Positions 52,932 to 61,418 of a stretch of DNA of 64,000 bases are shown piece by piece. The DNA is from an uncultured Cellvibrio sp. GTDB lineage: Bacteria; Pseudomonadota; Gammaproteobacteria; Pseudomonadales; Cellvibrionaceae. The translations under genes were made by a program, and so were the position numbers. How positions within the stretch are numbered: position 1 is the first letter of the stretch; the number at the start of each line of letters is the position of its first letter. The stretch spans positions 124,001 through 188,000 of the forward strand of contig CAMLKG010000003.1 in the NCBI GenBank assembly GCA_946480695.1, written 5' to 3'. A model generated the notes under the pieces. It worked only from the letters and a program-made list of their open reading frames with translations. It made no database searches and had not been told where the DNA came from.

Positions 52932-55667
52932 TTAATATTTGTATTGAACACCAAGGTAGTATTGGCGACCGGTTGAATGGTAATAAGACAAACGTTTCTC
53001 ATCCTCACTACCCACCCATTGATCATCAACTTCATCAGTCAGGTTCAAGGCTTCGAAAGTAAATTTCACATGCTCATTTAGTTGATAACCAAATGAAGCA
53101 TCTACGTTAAGCGTCTCGTTAGTACCTTCTTCCTCATTACCATCACGGCCGATCGGAGTGGTAAGGTAACCGCTCCGACTTGCCAGGGATATGCGACCAT
53201 TAAATACTTCATCTTCATAATAAATGGTTGCGGCAATGGTTTCGTCAGAAAGATTAACCAAGGGTTTGGTAGCTTGTACTACCAAATTTCCGGTACTTAA
53301 ATCGGAGCTAGCGCTCAGATAATCCAAATCAGACTCTACATGGGTATAGGAGCCGATAAAACCAAAGTTTCCGAACACGCCTGGCAAGAAAGTGAATGGC
53401 TGTTGATAGCTCAACTCATAACCATCCAAATCCCCACCTGGTCCGTTGGCTGGAGCCGAGAAATTCCATGGAAGATTCTCGTTACAGTTCGGCCCGTACC
53501 CGCCCAGGGACGCACCTTGGGTATTACATGCATTAACTGCCGCTTCTACAGGCAAACCTGTTTCGGTATAAATCGGTGTGGAACGCAGGGTTTGCACATG
53601 GCTTTCAATTTCTTTTTTGAATAACGTCAGTGCAACTAAGCCACCTTCCGAGAAATACCATTCCGCGCCCAAGTCATAACTCTTGGCTTTGGTTGGCTCA
53701 AGCAATGGATTCGCCCCGGTGATAGTCAGGTTTGTACCTGCTACACCAACACTAACAGCCGGAACAATTGAACCTAAGCCAGCGCGCGAAATGCCTTCAG
53801 AGTACGCCGCACGGACCAGGAAATCATCGACAGGCTCAATACTCACATTGAGCGCCGGCAGGGTATCCGAATAGTTGTGATCCACAGTGATATATTCGCG
53901 CGCAGCGGTTGAGCCATTCAGCCAACCGCTGGAAGTTTGATCTGTCTCGAAACGACGCACACCCAGGTCCCCACGCACTGGCATTGAACCTAATTCAAAT
54001 TCAAAATCCAATTGCGCAAAAAATCCTGTGGTTTCCTCACCGACTTCATAGCTGCTTCCGTAGTTTGGCACTAACGCCAAATCAAACAGGTTGTACGAAT
54101 CCATTATTGCGCCACGATTTGGAATCAACCAAGGCTGTCCATCACCCAAGCCGGAATCGTACTCCATAATGAAATCAGGATTGGATTGGATATCAACACC
54201 ATTAGCACCTTCAGATGCAAAAGCATATTGATCGGTAGAGAAAGTGAAATCTTTGAAGTCCGCGCCCACTTTAAGGGTCAAGCCTTCGCTAAAATCGAAT
54301 TCAAAAGTCGCGTTAGCCGCATCGTTTTCATTCAGGGTTGTTTGTGGGCGTTGACGAACACCGGTCGCAGTCCACGATGCTTTATTGTAAGCACCGGCTC
54401 CAAACGTCAGCATCGGATCTTCGTAATCGCGATAATCATAAGTAAAACGCTGGTTATTAGCCTGCATTAAAATCGTGTTTTGAATCGGATTGTCGTAATC
54501 CGACTTAGTAGTACCGATCATCGCGTTCAAGCGGAATGACTCGGTAAACTCTTGCTTCAATGAAAGTGTCGTTTGGGAGAAGTCTGTGGACATCTCGTCG
54601 TAGCGATTTTCTGACAACAGGCGCGCACCGTCTATATCAGCATAAACCAGGGTATTGCCATCAATGGCGTAATCCAAAACATTACTGCTGGAGTTGGTGC
54701 CGGGATTTAATGAACCTTGTAAAAATACTTCTTGCCGGTTTGCATCAAATTTAGCCCAAAGACTATCAAGACTGATTTCGGTGGTATCTGTAGGGCGAAA
54801 TTGCAACGATAAACTGGAACCCAAGCGTTCCATTTCGTGCTGATAAGAATCATAACGCGGAATACGCGGACGGAATGCCGCATTTAACGGGTGCGCAGAT
54901 GTAATTGCCGCGCCTTGATAATTACCAAAACTCTGCGCCGGATTGTTGGACCAGCGAACAGTACTGGAACCTTCGTCTTGCACATTGCGCTCAGAATAAG
55001 AAAGTGAAAATAATGCACCGAATTTTCCATCGGCAAATACATTACTTACCAGGAAAGCTGCACCGGGATCGGTTTCTTCAGATAAGTCGTTATAACCTAG
55101 TGAACCTGAAGCAGTCAGTACAAACCCGTCGTAGTCAAACGGTTGGGCCGCCTTTAAATCAACAGTTGCCCCCAATGAACCTTCCTGGACTTCAGCAGAG
55201 TTGGTTTTACGTACAGTCAGGGAACTAAACAAATCGGAAGAGAAGGTATTAAAGTCGAAGCCGCGGCCACGGTTGTTACCACCTACAGCATCCGTACCGC
55301 CTGTCGTGGAAATAGTTTCCATGCCGTTCAATCGAACAGTTGTAAAAGCTGGCCCCAATCCGCGTACAGTAATTTGGCGACCTTCCCCACCGGAGCGTGA
55401 AATTGCAACACCGGGTACGCGCTGCAACGATTCAGCTAAGTTATTATCCGGAAACTCGGCAATGTCCGAGGCCACAATCGCATCCACAAAGCCTGTTTGA
55501 TTCTTTTTAATATTTACAGCATTAGCCAAGCTCTCACGGAAACTACCGGTAACCAATACCTCTTCTACCGTGCTGTCGCCGTTTTGGTTGTCTTGCGCAT
55601 ACACACCCATTGGCAACGTGGTTGCTGCAATGGCGAGTACGAGCGGGTTAAATGCAAACTTTCTCAT
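52932..55667 (-). CDS. TonB-dependent receptor (Caulobacter-type, pectin oligosaccharide uptake)
   Basis: A 911-residue outer-membrane receptor with a signal peptide (ending MGVYAQ), the TonB box region VEEVLVTG, the plug domain (DIAEFPDNNLAESLQRVPGVAISRSGGEGRQITVRGLGP) and a large beta-barrel ending YYLGVQYKY with the terminal aromatic. The plug resembles the large carbohydrate-type receptors of Caulobacter and Cellvibrio. GGGGA precedes the ATG. As first gene of the receptor-GH105-kduI-kduD operon it most likely imports pectic oligosaccharides; the substrate is inferred from context. Confidence 0.95.
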   Translation of the reverse strand: MRKFAFNPLVLAIAATTLPMGVYAQDNQNGDSTVEEVLVTGSFRESLANAVNIKKNQTGFVDAIVASDIAEFPDNNLAESLQRVPGVAISRSGGEGRQITVRGLGPAFTTVRLNGMETISTTGGTDAVGGNNRGRGFDFNTFSSDLFSSLTVRKTNSAEVQEGSLGATVDLKAAQPFDYDGFVLTASGSLGYNDLSEETDPGAAFLVSNVFADGKFGALFSLSYSERNVQDEGSSTVRWSNNPAQSFGNYQGAAITSAHPLNAAFRPRIPRYDSYQHEMERLGSSLSLQFRPTDTTEISLDSLWAKFDANRQEVFLQGSLNPGTNSSSNVLDYAIDGNTLVYADIDGARLLSENRYDEMSTDFSQTTLSLKQEFTESFRLNAMIGTTKSDYDNPIQNTILMQANNQRFTYDYRDYEDPMLTFGAGAYNKASWTATGVRQRPQTTLNENDAANATFEFDFSEGLTLKVGADFKDFTFSTDQYAFASEGANGVDIQSNPDFIMEYDSGLGDGQPWLIPNRGAIMDSYNLFDLALVPNYGSSYEVGEETTGFFAQLDFEFELGSMPVRGDLGVRRFETDQTSSGWLNGSTAAREYITVDHNYSDTLPALNVSIEPVDDFLVRAAYSEGISRAGLGSIVPAVSVGVAGTNLTITGANPLLEPTKAKSYDLGAEWYFSEGGLVALTLFKKEIESHVQTLRSTPIYTETGLPVEAAVNACNTQGASLGGYGPNCNENLPWNFSAPANGPGGDLDGYELSYQQPFTFLPGVFGNFGFIGSYTHVESDLDYLSASSDLSTGNLVVQATKPLVNLSDETIAATIYYEDEVFNGRISLASRSGYLTTPIGRDGNEEEGTNETLNVDASFGYQLNEHVKFTFEALNLTDEVDDQWVGSEDEKRLSYYHSTGRQYYLGVQYKY

Positions 55668-55800
55668 AGCTATTCCCCATATTTTATTGTGATTAAATCA
55701 TTGAGCTAATAGAGTTGTGCTTTAACCATCCTGTGAGCGACGGTTTAAAAAGCACGGTTTCACAAACGCGCGATGCTGCACCCGCAGCGTTCACGTTAAT

Positions 55801-55819
55801 TTGTAATCGGTTTTTACAA
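55801..55819. promoter_or_regulatory. Inverted repeat upstream of the TonB receptor gene
   Basis: TTGTAA and TTACAA are spaced by seven bases (with a CGG inside), 134 bases before the receptor start. It resembles a LacI-type half-site pair with extra spacing and may be an operator for the pectin operon. Confidence 0.25.
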
Positions 55820-55954
55820 ATGCATTCAGCCTGGACGACTTTACAACGCTTTTCCCTTCTAAAATAAAAAGGCTGCATCCGTTCCATTTCTTATTTCAAT
55901 TTGCTGTATAAAATTTAGTATCAATTAATTTTTGAAGAAAAACGCAGGGCTGCT

Positions 55955-57421
55955 TCAAACCTTGAATTCCACACCCTGAATTTTTACATTTCTGGCGACA
56001 AAATTATCCAACTCTTCCAAAACACCGATTGTTTTTGCAATTTTAAAATCACAATGGGTGAGATGCAGGTTTTTAATCGGTGAACGTTTGTAGCCGCGTA
56101 CCTGGAATACCTGTTTTGCGTTTTCACATTGAAGGTTACGGATATCGATATTGCGCACCAATGGGGTGTAATTTCCGGCATCGCCTTCTTCGTAATGAAA
56201 ATCGATGACAATCGCTGTTTGCACTTCGCCGATGGCAATATCGCGAATAAAAAAGTTCTCGATGACTCCACCGCGTACAGAATTGGTTTTAATACGGATG
56301 CCACGCTCCAGCTCCGGGCTGCTCATGGTGCAATTTTCCACAAACACATTGCGCACACCGCCGGAAATCTCGCTGCCAATCACTACACCGCCGTGACCGT
56401 TGCGCATTTGGCAATTACTGATAAGGATATTTTCGGAGGGAATATTAATGCGACGACCGTCCGCATTGCGGCCGGACTTGATAGCGATACAGTCATCACC
56501 AGTGTCAAATAAACAATTTTTAATGACAACGTTTTTGCACGATTCCGGATCACAGCCATCGGAATTCGGCCCAAGGCTAACCAGCTTGACGCCATCAATA
56601 GTGACGTTTTCACAGAGTACCGGGTTTAACAACCAGAAAGGCGCATTGGTGATGGTGACACCTTCAATCAACACATTTTTGCAGGCATAGGGCTGGATAA
56701 AGGGTGGGCGCAGATAAGCTCCGTCAGCGTAGATACGCTCCGCAACAGGAACATTATTCTCCATGTCCTGCATCAGTTTGTTACGCGCAGCTACCTGGGT
56801 CGGGACGCCGGGGATGCCCCAATCCACACTGCTGAAATTGCTGCCTTTCCAGGGCCACCAGGTGGTACGGCTACCTTGGCCATCAAGCTTGCCGTTTCCA
56901 GTCACCGCGATATTGGTTTGCCCGTAGGCGTAGATCAGCGGGGAATACCCCATCATTTCCATACCTTCCCAACGCGTGAACACGGCGGGCAGGTAGGCGT
57001 TGGGATCGGTACTGAACGCAATAGTCGCGCTTTTATCAAGGTGCAAATTAACATTGGAGCGCAAGTGAATCGGACCGCTCAGATATACACCACCTGTCAC
57101 TAAAACCCTGCCACCCCCCGCGTTATGGCACGCGAGTATCGCCGCAGCGATCGCCTGGCTGTTGTCGTGGCCGGGCTCGGCCTGGGCCCCGTAGGTACGA
57201 ATGTCAAAGGTACGATCCGGGAATTCGGGTGGGCGCACTTGCCCGCGGATTTGCTCGGCCTGCTCCCAGGCACCAGGCGCAATGGATGCTGTATTTTGGA
57301 CGCAACCGCCAAGGCTACCCACGAGGGAACAACCGGCCGCAGCCGTCAGGCTTTGCCTAATAAAAGACCGGCGGCGGATAAGGGCATTACTGCCGGTATG
57401 TTCCGGGTAAATCTCAGTCAC
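55955..57421 (-). CDS. GH28 polygalacturonase with Tat signal
   Basis: A 488-residue secreted glycoside hydrolase. From GTG 57421 (GAGAG eight bases upstream) the N-terminus holds a Tat motif RRRSFIRQSL with a lipobox-like SLGGC further on, so it may be exported folded and lipid-anchored. A right-handed parallel beta-helix follows, with the four GH28 signatures: NSDGCDPES, GDDCIAIKSG, NGHGGVVIGSE and RIKTN. The Asp residues in the first two are the catalytic acids. It hydrolyses polygalacturonate or its oligomers; exo-type activity is likely for this subfamily, by inference. A start at ATG 57511 would add 30 residues before the twin-Arg. It is separated from the receptor operon by 287 bases. 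Confidence 0.93.
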   Translation of the reverse strand: MTEIYPEHTGSNALIRRRSFIRQSLTAAAGCSLVGSLGGCVQNTASIAPGAWEQAEQIRGQVRPPEFPDRTFDIRTYGAQAEPGHDNSQAIAAAILACHNAGGGRVLVTGGVYLSGPIHLRSNVNLHLDKSATIAFSTDPNAYLPAVFTRWEGMEMMGYSPLIYAYGQTNIAVTGNGKLDGQGSRTTWWPWKGSNFSSVDWGIPGVPTQVAARNKLMQDMENNVPVAERIYADGAYLRPPFIQPYACKNVLIEGVTITNAPFWLLNPVLCENVTIDGVKLVSLGPNSDGCDPESCKNVVIKNCLFDTGDDCIAIKSGRNADGRRINIPSENILISNCQMRNGHGGVVIGSEISGGVRNVFVENCTMSSPELERGIRIKTNSVRGGVIENFFIRDIAIGEVQTAIVIDFHYEEGDAGNYTPLVRNIDIRNLQCENAKQVFQVRGYKRSPIKNLHLTHCDFKIAKTIGVLEELDNFVARNVKIQGVEFKV

Positions 57422-57703
57422 TGCGTATTCTCTCGTGTATTGCTCTAATCGGCGGTTTGATTTTTTGTTATCGCAGAATTTGCGCACCGGTAACAATGCC
57501 ACCCGCATCACTTATTAAAGAGTTTTAGCAGATGATCATTGAGCCGTTATAAAAGCGCCTTCCCAGCCATGACGATAAGAAGATACACATCCTCTTATCG
57601 AACGAAAATCATTCTGTCTGTCATGTTTAATATTTGCAAGCCGCTAACATGAAATTTTTCCTGTTTTGCCCATTTTTTAGTTAAAAATGCGCCATTTATG
57701 TCA

Positions 57704-57717
57704 TGTAAACGTTTTCT
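57704..57717. promoter_or_regulatory. LacI-type operator 1 of the pectin control region
   Basis: TGTAAACGTTTTCT has a central CG with good inner symmetry (AAACGTTT). It lies about 280 bases before the GH28 start. Confidence 0.5.
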
Positions 57718-57720
57718 TTA

Positions 57721-57735
57721 TTTCAACTATTGAAA
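57721..57735. promoter_or_regulatory. TTTCAA-CTA-TTGAAA palindrome between two operators
   Basis: A perfect 6-bp inverted repeat with a three-base centre that fills the gap between operators 1 and 2. It may be a site for a second regulator. Confidence 0.3.
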
Positions 57736-57749
57736 TGTAAACGTATACA
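57736..57749. promoter_or_regulatory. LacI-type operator 2 of the pectin control region
   Basis: TGTAAACGTATACA is symmetrical apart from one position pair, centred on CG, and 32 bp (three helical turns) from operator 1. Confidence 0.55.
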
Positions 57750-57878
57750 TATCATTCCAAATAGAAATAATTTAAGAAATTTTTTAATTGTCTATAAAAA
57801 TAAATATCCCAAAATGATGATAATATTGGGATAAATATATCACCCAATCAAATTCCATTTTATGTAACAGGCTAAGGA

Positions 57879-57907
57879 TTTACCCCCAACAAAATGAAAC
57901 CGATTAC
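57879..57907 (+). promoter_or_regulatory. Possible promoter overlapping operator 3
   Basis: TTTACC and GATTAC are 17 bases apart on the plus strand. The -10-like box lies inside operator 3, so a bound repressor would block it. The -10 match is weak. Confidence 0.3.
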
Positions 57908-57908
57908 A
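57895..57908. promoter_or_regulatory. LacI-type operator 3
   Basis: TGAAACCGATTACA, a CG-centred 14-mer with the same outer bases (TG...CA) as the site before tpiA. It overlaps the -10 region of a possible plus-strand promoter. Confidence 0.55.
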
Positions 57909-57914
57909 TTGGCG

Positions 57915-58026
57915 TTTTGGGCAAATTTGGGGCTGTTGCGGGCGGTAAAATTCGAGCGTAAATTTGATCCCGGTATTGACCGAATACCATTGCCGATTTT
58001 GAGGCGCCGCAAGGCGCCTTTTTTTT
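57915..58026 (+). ncRNA. Candidate small RNA or leader ending in a strong terminator
   Basis: No gene precedes the terminator at 58002-58026 on the plus strand, yet it has the strongest form in the window. Between it and the operator-overlapping promoter lie about 110 bases with a second small hairpin (GGTATT with AATACC, about 57972-57988). This fits a short regulatory RNA or a premature-termination leader of uxaA. Expression is not shown by sequence alone. Confidence 0.35.
58002..58026 (+). terminator. Strong rho-independent terminator with no gene before it
   Basis: AGGCGCC pairs with GGCGCCT across GCAA, a stable tetraloop, and runs straight into a run of eight or more T. It lies 175 bases before uxaA. 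Confidence 0.85.
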
Positions 58027-58103
58027 CAGGCTGAATTTATAGGCGCAAGCACCCAGGGTTGATGAGGCGATTAACAGCCGAAGATTAGCGGTGGGATTAA
58101 TCC

Positions 58104-58132
58104 TTGCGAGCTACACTTGAATTGATCATAAA
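58104..58132 (+). promoter_or_regulatory. Possible uxaA promoter
   Basis: TTGCGA and CATAAA are separated by exactly 17 bases, 70 bases before the uxaA GTG and downstream of the terminator, so uxaA can be transcribed independently of the candidate RNA. Confidence 0.4.
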
Positions 58133-58200
58133 GGGCAGTCGTCGTTACTGATCGTTCTTGCCTCGATTCATTACCTCGACGTATCGAAAGAGAGAAACGC

Positions 58201-59721
58201 GTGAGCAGTATTATTGTTTTGCATGACAGAGATAACGTCGGTATCTGTAAAGTTGCCCTGCCTGCCGGGGTCCTGTATGCAGAAAAAGATGTCACCCTCC
58301 TGCGCGATATTCCCGCCTTGCATAAATTTGCCATTCGTCCCATTGCCAAGGGCGAAGCGATCCTGAAATACGGCCAAACCATTGGCTTTGCCAGCCAGGA
58401 TATTCCCGCCGGCGAACACGTCCATGTACACAACTGCATCATGGGCGAATTGGAAAAGGATTATGGTTTTTGTGAAGAGGCCCAGCCCACCGCATTTGTT
58501 CCCATTGCACAGCGCGCCACCTTCCAGGGCTACAAACGCCTGAATGGAAAAGTGGGCACGCGCAATTATGTAGGCATTATCACCACTGTAAATTGTTCAG
58601 CCACTGTGGCGAAAGCCATCGCCCAGCATTTCACCTTTTCCGGTGAATTGGAGAAATACCCGAACATTGATGGTGTGGTCGCCATGACCCACGATTCCGG
58701 GTGCGGTATGCGCGCGGATGGCGAGGGCTACGAAACATTGCGCCGCACCTTTAACGGTTATGCACGCCACCCGAATTTCGGCGGGGTAATGATGGTGGGC
58801 CTGGGATGCGAAACCATGCAAATCCAGCGCGTGATGGATGAATGCGGCCTCGCCGATTCCAAAACCTTTACCGCCTATACCATCCAGGATGTCGGTGGCA
58901 CCCGCGCCGCGATTGAAAAAGGTATAGAAACCTTGCGCGCCATGTTGCCGCTGGTGGACGAATGCCGGCGTGAAGCGGTGCCGGCCAGTGAATTGATTGT
59001 CGGTTTGCAATGCGGCGGTTCCGATGCGCTTTCAGGGGTAACTGCCAATCCGGCGTTAGGTATTGCGGGCGATATTCTGGTTCGCCACGGCGGCACCGTG
59101 ATTTTGTCCGAAACACCGGAAATTTTTGGTGCGGAACATTTATTGACTCGCCGTGCCGAAAATCCTGCTATTGCGCAAAAATTATTGGATCGCATCGAGT
59201 GGTGGAAAGAGTACACCGCGCGCAACGATTTTGAATTAAATAACAATCCCTCACCCGGCAACAAGGCCGGTGGGTTAACCACCATTATTGAAAAATCCCT
59301 GGGGGCCCAAGCCAAAAGCGGATCAACCAATTTAACCGATGTGTTTTTGTATGGCGAGGACATAACCACCAGGGGTTTTGTGTTTATGGATAGCCCCGGT
59401 TACGACCCGGTTTCCGCTACCGGCCAGGTTGCATCCGGTGCGCAAATTTTATGTTTCACCACTGGCCGCGGCTCCGCATTTGGTTGCAAACCCGCGCCCA
59501 GCATCAAGCTCGCCACTAACAGCAAAATCTTCGCCCATATGAATGAAGATATGGATTTGAATTGCGGCAAGGTCTTGGATGGTGAGATAACACTGGAGCA
59601 AAACGGGCGGGAAATTTTTGAAGAGATTCTCGCAGTAGCTTCCGGTAAAAAAACCAAAAGCGAATTATTGGGCTATGGGGATAATGAGTTTATCCCGTGG
59701 AAAATTGGCGCTGTGGTTTGA
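58201..59721 (+). CDS. uxaA: Altronate dehydratase UxaA
   Basis: A 506-residue iron-dependent dehydratase with the N-terminal SAF domain (1-100; AGEHVHVHNC) and the large catalytic domain (GYKRLNGKVGTRNYVGI, MTHDSGCGM, VGLGCE, GLQCGGSDALSGVTANPALG). It converts D-altronate to 2-keto-3-deoxygluconate in the galacturonate isomerase pathway. It starts with GTG at 58201 after GAGAG. The partner genes uxaB and uxaC are not in the window. It joins the KduI/KduD branch at the same product. Confidence 0.96.
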   Translation: MSSIIVLHDRDNVGICKVALPAGVLYAEKDVTLLRDIPALHKFAIRPIAKGEAILKYGQTIGFASQDIPAGEHVHVHNCIMGELEKDYGFCEEAQPTAFVPIAQRATFQGYKRLNGKVGTRNYVGIITTVNCSATVAKAIAQHFTFSGELEKYPNIDGVVAMTHDSGCGMRADGEGYETLRRTFNGYARHPNFGGVMMVGLGCETMQIQRVMDECGLADSKTFTAYTIQDVGGTRAAIEKGIETLRAMLPLVDECRREAVPASELIVGLQCGGSDALSGVTANPALGIAGDILVRHGGTVILSETPEIFGAEHLLTRRAENPAIAQKLLDRIEWWKEYTARNDFELNNNPSPGNKAGGLTTIIEKSLGAQAKSGSTNLTDVFLYGEDITTRGFVFMDSPGYDPVSATGQVASGAQILCFTTGRGSAFGCKPAPSIKLATNSKIFAHMNEDMDLNCGKVLDGEITLEQNGREIFEEILAVASGKKTKSELLGYGDNEFIPWKIGAVV

Positions 59722-59799
59722 TGCCACTTGCTGCACCGTGGGTTCGGGACTCACAGCTTGCCCGGGCACAGGCAGCGGCCTCGCAGGATGAAATATCAA

Positions 59800-59817
59800 A
59801 GCCAATAAAAATTGGCT
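59800..59817 (+). terminator. Hairpin downstream of uxaA
   Basis: AGCCAAT and ATTGGCT form a perfect 7-bp stem around AAAA, about 80 bases after the uxaA stop. The same stem core occurs in the hairpin between fbaA and fbp. There is no T-run, so termination is uncertain. Confidence 0.35.
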
Positions 59818-59947
59818 GCTTACAATAACCCGGGAATCCGGGATCAACTAGAAAGCGAATTACGGCAGTTCCATCGGTCACATTAATGCAATTCATTGAT
59901 GCGACTTCCTATTGCCTAAATTTGCCACACCGAGAGGGCGACAACCA

Positions 59948-61105
59948 ATGAAAATAGCAATCACCAGGGAGCGGCGCGCGCATGAACGCCGCGTAGCCGC
60001 AACACCGGATACCGTTAAAAAATTTATCGCGTTGGGTTTTAACGTAGCGATTGAAAAAGGCGCCGGAGAAAACAGCCGCATCCTCGATAGCGATTATCAA
60101 AATGCCGGTGCCGTTATTGAAAGTAATACCGCCAGTTTATTGCGCGACGCTGACATAGTGTTAAAAGTGCAACGTCCCCTGCTTGGAGATGAAGGCGATA
60201 TCAACGAACTGGCGTTACTTAAACGCGGTGCGCTGTTAATCGCTATGCTTGCGCCTTACTCAGATCCCTCCGCCATTACCCAATACGCGCAAGCGGGTAT
60301 TACCGCCATGACATTGGAATTTGTGCCGCGCATTACCCGTGCGCAATCCATGGATGTGCTGAGCTCGCAATCCAACCTTGCGGGTTATCGCGCGGTATTG
60401 GAAGCGGTCAATATTTATGATCGCGCAATGCCAATGATGATGACTGCGGCGGGAACCATCGCACCGGCGCGTGTAATGGTGCTTGGTGCCGGCGTCGCCG
60501 GGCTGCAAGCGATTGCCACCGCGCGCCGCTTGGGCGCGATTGTTTCCGCAACCGATGTGCGCGCCGCGTCAAAAGAGCAAGTGGAAAGTCTCGGTGGGAA
60601 ATTTGTCATGGTAGACAGTGATGAAGTAAAAAACGCCGAAACCGCTGGCGGTTACGCCAGGGAAATGAGCGAGGATTACAAACGCCGCCAGGCCGAATTA
60701 GTCGCTGAAACCTTAAAAAAACAAGATATTGCCATTTGTACCGCGTTAATTCCCGGCCGAAAGGCGCCGACATTAATTAATGATGACATGGTGCACTCCA
60801 TGCGCCCCGGTTCAGTAATTGTCGACCTTGCCGCAGAGCAGGGCGGCAATTGCACACTTACCAAGCCGGGTGAAATCATAGAAGTGAATGGGGTAAGCAT
60901 AATCGGCTTGCTCAACATACCGAGCCGCTTATCAGCGGATGCCAGTGCACTCTACGCAAAAAATGTATTGAATTTTATTATTCCCATGGTGAATGCAGAT
61001 AAAGCGCTGGCAGTGAACTGGCATGATGAAATTATTGCTGCAACAGTGCTCACGCGGGATGGAGATATCGTTCATCCAAACTTTAAACCTGCAACGGCAG
61101 CCTAG
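59948..61105 (+). CDS. pntAA: NAD(P) transhydrogenase subunit alpha part 1 (PntAA)
   Basis: A 385-residue soluble NAD(H)-binding domain I of proton-translocating transhydrogenase: [19 protein letters not shown] start, the [19 protein letters not shown] segment, the Rossmann motif [11 protein letters not shown] and the [14 protein letters not shown] end motif. It is the first of three genes, as in Pseudomonas and Rhodospirillum, where domain I is a separate polypeptide. GAGAGGG precedes ATG 59948. Confidence 0.96.
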   Translation: MKIAITRERRAHERRVAATPDTVKKFIALGFNVAIEKGAGENSRILDSDYQNAGAVIESNTASLLRDADIVLKVQRPLLGDEGDINELALLKRGALLIAMLAPYSDPSAITQYAQAGITAMTLEFVPRITRAQSMDVLSSQSNLAGYRAVLEAVNIYDRAMPMMMTAAGTIAPARVMVLGAGVAGLQAIATARRLGAIVSATDVRAASKEQVESLGGKFVMVDSDEVKNAETAGGYAREMSEDYKRRQAELVAETLKKQDIAICTALIPGRKAPTLINDDMVHSMRPGSVIVDLAAEQGGNCTLTKPGEIIEVNGVSIIGLLNIPSRLSADASALYAKNVLNFIIPMVNADKALAVNWHDEIIAATVLTRDGDIVHPNFKPATAA

Positions 61106-61116
61106 GGAGAGTCATC

Positions 61117-61416
61117 ATGGAAACCGGCTTTGTTTCGCAATTATCTATTTTTGTGCTCGCTATTTTTGTTGGTTACTACGTGGTCTGGAGCGTAACCCCG
61201 GCACTACACACACCATTGATGGCAGTGACCAATGCGATTTCCAGTGTAATTATTGTCGGTGCATTGATTGCCGTTGGCCCGGAAGGCATGAGCCTATCCA
61301 AAGTGCTCGGATTTATCGCCATGGTGTTAGCCGCGATTAATATTTTTGGCGGCTTCACCGTTACCCAGCGCATGCTCGCCATGTATAAAAAGAAAGATAA
61401 GGCAGGGAGCAAATAA
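61117..61416 (+). CDS. pntAB: NAD(P) transhydrogenase subunit alpha part 2 (PntAB)
   Basis: A 99-residue membrane protein with three hydrophobic helices and the family segments [19 protein letters not shown] and [20 protein letters not shown]. It is the small membrane domain of the three-subunit transhydrogenase. GGGAGA lies before the ATG, 11 bases after pntAA. Confidence 0.96.
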   Translation: METGFVSQLSIFVLAIFVGYYVVWSVTPALHTPLMAVTNAISSVIIVGALIAVGPEGMSLSKVLGFIAMVLAAINIFGGFTVTQRMLAMYKKKDKAGSK

Positions 61417-61418
61417 TT

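Larger units (their letters stand above)
57422..58200. other. Divergent control region between the GH28 gene and uxaA
   Basis: About 780 bases, A/T-rich in the middle (57640-57860). It holds three LacI-type operators, a TTTCAA/TTGAAA palindrome, a possible promoter, a small-RNA-like stretch ended by a strong terminator, and a second promoter before uxaA. These are listed separately. Confidence 0.75.

Noticed and set aside
57721..57735. KdgR (IclR-type) operator
   Set aside because: The known KdgR box has the half-sites in the opposite order (GAAA...TTTC), so this palindrome does not fit.
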